From Diplolepis rosae (Eukaryota > Arthropoda > Insecta > Hymenoptera > Diplolepididae): 64,000 nucleotides of DNA. The DNA lies in the NCBI GenBank assembly GCA_030998225.1, contig JAPYXD010000262.1:62001-126000 (forward strand), given 5' to 3'. A model generated the notes under the pieces. The model made no database searches and had not been told where the DNA came from. It was given only the letters and a program-made list of their open reading frames with translations. The position numbers and the translations under genes are program-made. Positions 55,001 through 64,000 of the stretch are shown one piece after another. How positions within the stretch are numbered: position 1 is the first letter of the stretch; each line of letters starts with the position of its first letter.

Positions 55001-58000
55001 ACGTATTCGTTAAAAAACTTCAAGCTACGCGAAGGATATCGAACTCACATGAGTCTGATACCTAGTCTAGATGACCCAGGAGAGTGCCTAGAGCGTCAGG
55101 AGGCACTTGTCCTAGTTTGGCGACTTTGAACTATCGTAGGAGTTCAGTGGTTGGATTAAGGAGGTAGGGGAGGTATTCGTTTAAGAACTTCAAGCCTCGC
55201 GAAGGATCTCGAAATCATTTGAGTCTGATAGCTAGTTCAGATGACCCAGGAGAGTGCCTAGAGCGTCAGGAAGCACTTGTCCTAGTTTGGCGACTTTGGA
55301 CTATCGTAGGAGTGCAGTGGTTGGATTAAGGAGGTAGGGGAGGTATCCTTGTCGAAGCTCAAAGTCTCGTGAAGCATCTGGAAGTTATAAGAGTCCGATA
55401 CCTAGTCTAGATGACCCAGGAGAGTGCCTAGAGCGTCAGGAGGCACTTGTCCTACTTTAGCGACTTTGGACTATCGTAGGAGTTCAGTGGTTGGATTAAG
55501 GAGGTAGGGGACGTATTCGTTAAAAAACTTCAAGCTACGCGAAGGATATCGAACTCACTTGAGTCTGATAGCTAGTCTAGATGACCCAGGACCGTCACTA
55601 AAGCGTCAGGAGGCACTTGTCCCAGTTTGGCGACTTTGGACTATCGTAGGAGTTCAGTGGTTGGATTAAGGAGGTAGGGGACGTATTCGTTAAAAAACTT
55701 CAAGCTACGCGAAGGACCTCGAACTCACTTGAGTCTGATAGCTAGTACAGACGACCCAGGAGAGTGCCTAGAGCGTCAGGAAGCACTTGTCCTAGTTTGG
55801 CGACTTTGGACTCTCGTAGGAATTCAGTGGTTGGATTAAGGAGGTAGGGGAGGTATTTGTTTAAGAACTTCAAGCCTCGCGAAGGATCTCGAACTCACTT
55901 GAGTCTCATAGCTAGTTCAGATGACCCAGGAGAGAGCCTAGAGCGTCAGGAAGCACTTGTCATAGTTTGGCGACTTTGGACTATCGTAGGAGTTCAGTGG
56001 TTGGATTAAGGAGGTAGGGGAGGTATCCTTCTCGAAGCTCAAAGCCTCGTGAAGCATCTGGAAGTTATAAGAATCCGATACCTAGTCTAGATGACCCAGG
56101 AGAGTGCCTAGAGCGTCAGGAGGCACCTGAACTACTTTAGCGACTTTGGACTGTCGTAGGAGTTCAGTGATTGGATTAAGGAGGTAGGCGAGGTATCCTT
56201 GTCGAAGCTCAAAGTCTCGTGAAGCATCTGGAAGTTATAAGAATCCGATACCTAGTCTAGATGACCCAGGAGAGTGCCTAGAGCGTCAGGAGGCACTTGT
56301 CCCAGTTTGGCGACTTTGGACTATCGTAGGAGTTCAGTGGTTGGATTAAGGAGGTAGTGGACGTATTCGTTAATAATCTTCAAGCTACGCGAAGGATATC
56401 GAACTCACATGAGTCTGATAGCTAGTCTAGATGACCCAGGACCGTCACTAAAGCGTCAGGAGGCACTTGTCCCAGTTTGGCGACTTTGGACTATCGTAGG
56501 AGTTCAGTGGTTGGATTAAGGAGGTAGGCGAGGTATCCTTGTCGAAGCTCAAAGTCTCGTGAAGCATCTGGAAGTTATAAGAATCCGATACCTAGTCTAG
56601 ATGACCCAGGAGAGTGCCTAGAGCGTCAGGAGGCACTTGTCCTAGTTTGGCGACTTTGAACTATCGTAGGAGTTCAGTGGTTGGATTAAGGAGGTAGGGG
56701 AGGTATTCGTTTAAGAACTTCAAGCCTCGCGAAGGATCTCGAAATCATTTGAGTCTGATAGCTAGTTCAGATGACCCAGGAGAGTGCCTAGAGCGTCAGG
56801 AAGCACTTGTCCTAGTTTGGCGACTTTGGACTATCGTAGGAGTGCAGTGGTTGGATTAAGGAGGTAGGGGAGGTATCCTTGTCGAAGCTCAAAGTCTCGT
56901 GAAGCATCTGGAAGTTATAAGAGTCCGATACCTAGTCTAGATGGACCCAGGAGAGTGCCTAGAGCGTCAGGAGGCACTTGTCCTACTTTAGCGACTTTGG
57001 ACTATCGTAGGAGTTCAGTGGTTGGATTAAGGAGGTAGGGGACATATTCGTTAAAAAACTTCAAGCTACGCGAAGGATATCGAACTCACTTGAGTCTGAT
57101 AGCTAGTCTAGATGACCCAGGACCGTCACTAAAGCGTCAGGAGGCACTTGTCCCAGTTTGGCGACTTTGGACTATCGTAGAAGTTCAGTGGTTGGATTAA
57201 GGAGGTAGGGGACGTATTCGTTAAAAACTTCAAGCTACGCGAAGGACCTCGAACTCACGTGAGTCTGATAGCTAGTACAGACGACCCAGGAGAGTGCCTA
57301 GAGCGTCAGGAAGCACTTGTCCTAGTTTGGCGACTTTGGACTCTCGTAGGAATTCAGTGGTTGGATTAAGGAGGTAGGGGAGGTATTTGTTTAAGAACTT
57401 CAAGCCTCGCGAAGGATCTCGAACTCACTTGAGTCTCATAGCTAGTTCAGATGACCCAGGAGAGAGCCTAGAGCGTCAGGAAGCACTTGTCATAGTTTGG
57501 CGACTTTGGACTATCGTAGGAGTTCAGTGGTTGGATTAAGGAGGTAGGGGAGGTATCCTTCTCGAAGCTCAAAGCCTCGTGAAGCATCTGGAAGTTATAA
57601 GAATCCGATACCTAGTCTAGATGACCCAGGAGAGTGCCTAGAGCGTCAGGAGGCACCTGAACTACTTTAGCGACCTTGGACTGTCGTAGGAGTTCAGTGA
57701 TTGGATTAAGGAGGTAGGCGAGGTATCCTTGTCGAAGCTCAAAGTCTCGTGAAGCATCTGGAAGTTATAAGAATCCGATACCTAGTCTAGATGACCCAGG
57801 AGAGTGCCTAGTGCGTCAGGAGGCACTTGTCCCAGTTTGGCGACTTTGGACTATCGTAGGAGTTCAGTGGTTGGATTAAGGAGGTAGGGGAGGTATTCGT
57901 TTAAGAACTTCAAGCCTCGCCAAGGATCTCGAACTCACTTGAGTCTCATAGCTAGTTCAGATGACCCAGGAGAGTGCCTAGAGCGTCAGGAAGCACTTGT

Positions 58001-61000
58001 CCTAGTTTGGCGACTTTGGACTATCGTAGGAGTACAGTGGTTGGATTAAGGAGGTAGGGGAGGTATCCTTCTCGAAGCTCAAAGCCTCGCGAAGGATGTC
58101 GAACTCACTTGAGTCTGATAGCTAGTACAGATGACCCAGGAGAGTGCCTAGAGCGTCAGGAGGCACTTGTCCCAGTTTGGCGACTTTGGACTATCGTAGG
58201 AGTTCAGTGGTTGGATTAAGGAGGTAGGGGAGGTATCCTTGTCGAAGCTCAAAGTCTCGTGAAGCATCTGGAAGTTATAAGAGTCCGATACCTAGTCTAG
58301 ATGACCCAGGAGAGTGCCTAGAGCGTCAGGAGGCACTTGTCCTACTTTAGCGACTTTGGACTGTCGTAGGAGTTCAGTGGTTGGATGAAAGAGGATGCGG
58401 ACGTATTCGTTTGAAAACTTCAAGCTTCGCGAAGGATCTCGAACTCACTTGAGACTGATAGCTAGTGAAGATGACACAGGAGAGTGCCTAGAGCGTCAGG
58501 AGGCACTTGTCCCAATTTGGCGACTTTGGACTACCGTAGGAGTTCAGTGGTTGGATTAAGGAGGTAGGGGACGTATTCGTTAAAAAACTTCAAGCTACGC
58601 GAAGGATATCGAACTCACTTGAGTCTGATAGCTAGTCTAGATGACCCAGGACCGTCACTAAAGCGTCAGGAGGCACTTGTCCCAGTTTGGCGACTTTGGA
58701 CTATCGTAGGAGTTCAGTGGCTGGATTAAGGAGGTAGGGGACGTATTCGTTAAAAAACTTCAAGCTACGCGAAGGACCTCGAACTCACTTGAGTCTGATA
58801 GCTAGTCTAGATGACCCAGGACCGTCACTAAAGCGTCAGGAGGCACTTGTCCCAGTTTGGCGACTTTGGACTATCGTAGGAGTTCAGTGGCTGGATTAAG
58901 GAGGTAGGGGAGGTATCCTTGTCGAAGCTCAAAGTCTCGTGAAGCATCTGGAAGTTATAAGAGTCCGATACCTAGTCTAGATGACCCAGGAGAGTGCCTA
59001 GAGCGTCAGGAGGCACTTGTCCTAGTTTGGCGACTTTGGACTATCGTAGGAGTTCAGTGGTTGGATTAAGGAGGTAGGGGAGGTATCCTTGTCGAAGCTC
59101 AAAGTCTCGTGAAGCATCTGGAAGTTATAAGAGTCCGATACCTAGTCTAGATGACCCAGGAGAGTGCCTAGAGCGTCAGGAGGCACTTGTCCTAGTTTGG
59201 CGACTTTGGACTATCGTAGGAGTTCAGTGGTTGGATTAAGGAGGTAGGGGACGTATTCGTTAAAACTTCAAGCTACGCGAAGGATATCGAACTCACTTGA
59301 GTCTGATAGCTAGTCTAGATGACCCAGGACCGTCACTAAAGCGTCAGGAGGCACTTGTCCCAGTTTGGCGACTTTGGACTATCGTAGGAGTTCAGTGGCT
59401 GGATTAAGGAGGTAGGGGACGTATTCGTTAAAAAACTTCAAGCTACGCGAAGGACCTCGAACTCACTTGAGTCTGATAGCTAGTACAGACGACCCAGGAG
59501 AGTGCCTAGAGCGGCAGGAAGCACTTGTCCTAGTTTGGCGACTTTGGGCTATCGTAGGAGTTCAGTGGTTGGATTAAGGAGGTAGGGGAGGTATCCTTGT
59601 CGAAAATCAAAGTCTCGTGAAGCATCTGGAAGTTATAAGAGTCCGATACCTAGTCTAGATGACCCAGGAGAGTGCCTAGAGCGTCAGGAGGCACTTGTCC
59701 TAGTTTGGCGACTTTGGACTAAGGTAGGAGTGCAGTGGTTGGATTAAGGAGGTAGGGGAGGTATCCTTGTCGAAGCTCAAAGTCTCGTGAAGCATCTGGA
59801 AGTTATAAGAGTCCGATACCTAGTCTAGATGAACCAGTAGAGTGCCTAGAGCGTCAGGAGGCACTTGTCCTAGTTTGGCGAATTTGGACTATCGTAGGAA
59901 TTCAGTGGTTGGATTAAGGAGGTAGGGGAGGTATTGGTTTAAGAACTTCAAGCCTCGCGAAGGATCTCGAACTCACTTGAGTCTCATAGCTAGTTCAGAT
60001 GACCCAGGAGAGTGCCTAGAGCGTCAGGAAGCACTTGTCCTAGTTTGGCGACTTTGGACTATCGTAGGAGTACAGTGGTTGGATTAAGGAGGTAGGGGAG
60101 GTATCCTTCTCGAAGCTCAAAGCCTCGCGAAGGATGTCGAACTCACTTGAGTCTGATAGCTAGTACAGATGACCCAGGACCGCCCCTAGAGCGTCAGGAG
60201 GCACTTGTCCCAATTTGGCGACTTTGGACTATCGTAGGAGTTCAGTGGTTGAATTAAGGAGGTAGGGGACGTATTCGTTAAAAAACTTCAAGCTACGCGA
60301 AGGATATCGAACTCACTTGAGTCTGATAGCTAGTCTAGATGACCCAGGACCGTCACTAAAGCGTCAGGAGGCACTTGTCCCAGTTTGGCGACTTTGGACT
60401 ATCGTAGGAGTTCAGTGGTTGGATTAAGGAGGTAGGCGAGGTATCCTTGTCGAAGCTCAAAGTCTCGTGAAGCATCTGGAAGTTATAAGAGTCCGATGCC
60501 TAGTCTAGATGACCCAGGAGAGTGCCTAGAGCGTCAGGAGGCACTTGTCCTAGTTTGGCGACTTTGAACTATCGTAGGAGTTCAGTGGTTGGATTAAGGA
60601 GGTAGGGGAGGTATTCGTTTAAGAACTTCAAGCCTCGCGAAGGATCTCGAAATCATTTGAGTCTGATAGCTAGTTCAGATGACCCAGGAGAGTGCCTAGA
60701 GCGTCAGGAAGCACTTGTCCTAGTTTGGCGACTTTGGACTATCGTAGGAGTTCAGTGGTTGGATGAAGGAGGTAGGGGAGGTATCTTTGTCGATGCCCAA
60801 AGTCTCGTGAAGCATCTGGAAGTTATAAGAGTCCGATACATAGTCTAGATCACCCAGGACCGTCACTAAAACGTCAGGAGGCACTTGTCCCACTTTAGGG
60901 ACTTTGGACTATCGTAGGAGTTCAGTGGTTCGATCAAGGAGGTTGGGGAGGTATTTGTTTAAAAGCTTCAAGCCTCGCGAAGAGTCTCAAACTCACTTGA

Positions 61001-64000
61001 GTCTGATAGCAAGTACAGATGACACAGGAAAGTGCCTAGAGCGTCAGGAGGCACTTGTCCTAGTTTGGCGACTTTGGACTAAGGTAGGAGTGCAGTGGTT
61101 GGATTAAGGAGGTAGGGGAGGTATCCTTGTCGAAGCTCAAAGTCTCGTGAAGCATCTGGAAGTTATAAGAGTCCGATACCTAGTCTAGATGAACCAGGAG
61201 AGTGCCTAGAGCGTCAGGAGGCACTTGTCCTAGTTTGGCGACTTTGGACTATCGTAGGAGTTCAGTGGTTGGATTAAGGAGGTAGGGGAGGTATTCGTTT
61301 AAGAACTTCAAGCCTCGCGAAGGATCTCGAACTCACTTGAGTCTCATAGCTAGTTCAGATGACCCAGGAGAGTGCCTAGAGCGTCAGGAAGCACTTGTCC
61401 TAGTTCGGCGACTTTGGACTATCGTAGGAGTACAGTGGTTTGATTAAGGAGGTAGGGGAGGTATCCTTCTCGAAGCTCAAAGCCTCGCGAAGGATGTCGA
61501 ACTCACTTGAGTCTGATAGCTAGTACAGACGACCCAGGAGAGTGCCTAGAGCGTCAGGAAGCACTTGTCCTAGTTTGGCGACTTTGGGCTATCGTAGGAG
61601 TTCAGTGGTTGGATTAAGGAGGTAGGGGAGGTATCCTTGTCGAAGATCAAAGTCTCGTGAAGCATCTGGAAGTTATAAGAGTCCGATACCTAGTCTAGAT
61701 GACCCAGGAGAGTGCCTAGAGCGTCAGGAGGCACTTGTCCTAGTTTGGCGACTTTGGACTAAGGTAGGAGTGCAGTGGTTGGATTAAGGAGGTAGGGGAC
61801 GTATTCGTTAAAAAACTTCAAGCTACGCGAAGGATATCGAACTCACATGAGTCTGATAGCTAGTCTAGATGACCCAGGACCGTCACTAAAGCGTCAGGAG
61901 GCACTTGTCCCAGTTTGGCGACTTTGGACTATCGTAGGAGTTCAGTGGTTGGATTAAGGAGGTAGGGGACGTATTCGTTAAAAAACTTCAAGCTACGCGA
62001 AGGATATCGAACTCACATGAGTCTGATAGCTAGTCTAGATGACCCAGGACCGTCACTAAAGCGTCAGGAGGCACTTGTCCCAGTTTGGCGACTTTGGACT
62101 ATCGTAGGAGTTCAGTGGTTGGATGAAGGAGGTTGGGGAGGTATTCGTTAAAAATCTTCAAGCTACGCGAAGGATATCGAACTCACTTGAGTCTGATAGC
62201 TAGTAAAGAAGACCCAGTAGAGTGCCTAGAGCGTCAGGAGGCACTTGTCCTAGTTTGGCGACTTTGGACTATCGTAGGAGTTCAGTGGTTGGATGAAGGA
62301 GGTTGGGGAGGTATTCGTTAAAAATCTTCAAGCTACGCGAAGGATATCGAACTCACTTCAGTCACATAGCTAGTACAGATAACCCAGGACCGCCCCTAGA
62401 GCGTCAGGAGGCACTTGTCCCAGTTTGGCGACTTTGGACTATCGTAGGAGTTCAGTGGTTGGATTAAGGAGGTAGGTGAGGTATCCTTGTCGAAGCTCAA
62501 AGTCTCGTGAAGCATCTGGAAGTTATAAGAGTCCGATACCTAGTCTAGATGACCCAGGAGAATGCATAGAGCGTCAGGAGGCACCTGAACTACTTTAGCG
62601 ACTTTGGACTGTCGTAGGAGTTCAGTGATTGGATTAAGGAGGTAGGTGAGGTATCCTTGTCGAAGCTCAAAGTCTCGTGAAGCATCTGGAAGTTATAAGA
62701 GTCCGATACCTAGTCTAGATGACCCAGGAGAATGCATAGAGCGTCAGGAGGCACCTGAACTACTTTAGCGACTTTGGACTGTCGTAGGAGTTCAGTGGTT
62801 GGATTAAGGAGGTAGGTGAGGTATCCTTGTCGAAGCTCAAAGTCCTCGTGAAGCATCTGGAAGTTATAAGAGTCCGGATACCTAGTCTAGATGACCCAGG
62901 AGAATGCATAGAGCGTCAGGAGGCACTTGTCCTAGTTTGGCGACTTTGGACTATCGTAGGAGTTCAGTGGTTGGATTAAGGAGGTAGGGGAGGTATTCGT
63001 TTAAGAACTTCAAGCCTCGCGAAGGATCTCGAACTCACTTGAGTCTCATAGCTAGTTCAGATGACCCAGGAGAGTGCCTAGAGCGTCAGGAAGCACTTGT
63101 CCTAGTTCGGCGACTTTGGACTATCGTAGGAGTACAGTGGTTTGATTAAGGAGGTAGGGGAGGTATCCTTCTCGAAGCTCAAAGCCTCGCGAAGGATGTC
63201 GAACTCACTTGAGTCTGATAGCTAGTACAGACGACCCAGGAGAGTGCCTAGAGCGTCAGGAAGCACTTGTCCTAGTTTGGCGACTTTGGGCTATCGTAGG
63301 AGTACAGTGGTTGGATTAAGGAGGTAGGGGAGGTATCCTTGTCGAAGATCAAAGTCTCGTGAAGCATCTGGAAGTTATAAGAGTCCGATACCTAGTCTAG
63401 ATGACCCAGGAGAGTGCCTAGAGCGTCAGGAGGCACTTGTCCTAGTTTGGCGACTTTGGACTAAGGTAGGAGTGCAGTGGTTGGATTAAGGAGGTAGGGG
63501 AGGTATCCTTGTCGAAGCTCAAAGTCTCGTGAAGCATCTGGAAGTTATAAGAGTCCGATACCTAGTCTAGATGAACCAGTAGAGTGCCTAGAGCGTCAGG
63601 AGGCACTTGTCCTAGTTTGGCGACTTTGGACTATCGTAGGAATTCAGTGGTTGGATTAAGGAGGTAGGGGAGGTATTCGTTTGAAAACTTCAAGCTTCGC
63701 GAAGGATCTCGAACTCACATGAGTCTGATAGCTAGTCTAGATGACCCAGGACCGTCACTAAAGCGTCAGGAGGCACTTGTCCCAGTTTGGCGACTTTGGA
63801 CTATCGTAGGAGTTCAGTGGTTGGATTAAGGAGGTAGGGGACGTATTCGTTAAAAAACTTCAAGCTACGCGAAGGATATCGAACTCACATGAGTCTGATA
63901 GCTAGTCTAGATGACCCAGGACCGTCACTAAAGCGTCAGGAGGCACTTGTCCCAGTTTGGCGACTTTGGACTATCGTAGGAGTTCAGTGGTTGGATGAAG
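52082..64000 (+). repeat. Large satellite block, second copy (runs off the window)
   Basis: Second copy of 36950-49210. The two are nearly identical over almost 12 kb. Differences noted include a single-base insertion at about 56943 (ATGGACCCAG), shortened A runs at about 57224 and 59263, TTAATAATC for TTAAAAAAC at about 56370, and two single-base insertions near 62843 and 62876. The match is still running at the last base, so the repeat period is at least 14.8 kb and the block may recur further right. Confidence 0.88.

Larger units (their letters stand above)
25604..64000 (+). repeat. 170-bp satellite DNA array, about 226 monomers, open at the right edge
   Basis: The same unit repeats head to tail from about 25604 to the window end. 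The anchor GGATTAAGGAGG (or GGATGAAGGAGG) occurs every 170 bases, for example at 25740, 25910, 26080, 26250 and 26420. Near-constant parts are GCGTCAGGAGGCACTTGTCC, TTTGGCGACTTTGGACTATC and GTAGGAGTTCAGTGGTTGG. Variable parts define classes: GTATCCTTGTCGAAGCTC with GTTATAAGAGTCCGATACC; GTATTCGTTAAAAAACTTC with ACCGTCACTAAAGCG; GTATTCGTTTAAGAACTTC; TATCCTTCTCGAAGCTC; and GATGAAAGAGGATGCGGAC. All monomers keep the same orientation, and no other DNA interrupts them. A unit of this length suits one nucleosome and is common for centromeric satellites. Open frames of up to 81 codons inside it shift phase at each monomer and are not genes. Confidence 0.98.

Noticed and set aside
26074..62321. Many open frames of 60-81 codons sharing phrases such as LERQEALVPVWRLWTIVG inside the satellite
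   Set aside because: They are translations of one 170-bp monomer. Because 170 is not a multiple of 3 the frame is lost at each repeat, no frame exceeds 81 codons, and many start at non-ATG codons.
25604..64000. CRISPR-like array
   Set aside because: The repeats are directly adjacent 170-bp units with no unique spacers, in eukaryotic DNA; this is satellite DNA.

Overview
The window is eukaryotic nuclear DNA, most likely from an insect or other arthropod. Its genes have short introns with GT..AG borders, the flanks are very AT-rich, and the mobile DNA is of animal type: a Penelope-like retroelement with hammerhead ribozymes, hAT-type MITEs with 8-bp target duplications, and many foldback elements. 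The species cannot be named from the sequence alone.

Region 1 (1-3067) holds repeats and small transposons upstream of the first gene. There is a 132-bp direct repeat at 583-bp spacing, one copy of a dispersed repeat, a hAT-type MITE with a clean target duplication, a TATCGATA-rich patch and two hairpin elements lying end to end.

Region 2 (3068-8878) is the only clear protein-coding part. The + strand carries a complete four-exon METTL3 (m6A mRNA methyltransferase catalytic subunit, 574 aa). The - strand carries a complete five-exon DH-PH Rho guanine-nucleotide exchange factor of the NET1/ARHGEF3 type (495 aa). The two genes are tail to tail, about 750 bp apart. Both reading frames were rebuilt across every splice junction with no stop.

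Region 3 (8879-25600) is a nest of mobile elements. Two roughly 2-kb arms in opposite orientation (about 9101-11170 and 18955-20856) enclose a 156-bp tandem repeat. That tandem repeat is broken first by an element ending in CACTGAG and then by Penelope-like sequence, which retains the GIY-YIG endonuclease end and two hammerhead ribozymes with intact cores. Each arm carries its own later insertion. To the right lie half a hAT MITE, two foldback elements (one a nearly perfect 215-bp hairpin), a full hAT MITE, an unrecognised element with repeated 20-bp sites and a lysine-rich ORF, and about 1.5 kb of sequence with no recognisable content.

Region 4 (about 25604 to the right edge) is one unbroken satellite array of about 226 head-to-tail 170-bp monomers (38.4 kb). 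It is visibly GC-richer than its flanks and almost free of length changes. Several variant classes are arranged in higher-order patterns, including a roughly 12-kb block that occurs twice at about 14.8-15.1 kb spacing. The array runs off the right edge. Because 170 is not a multiple of 3, the short open frames inside it are not genes. The window therefore looks like a transition from a gene pair, through a transposon-rich zone, into a major satellite block such as pericentromeric or centromeric DNA. That chromosomal placement is inference.
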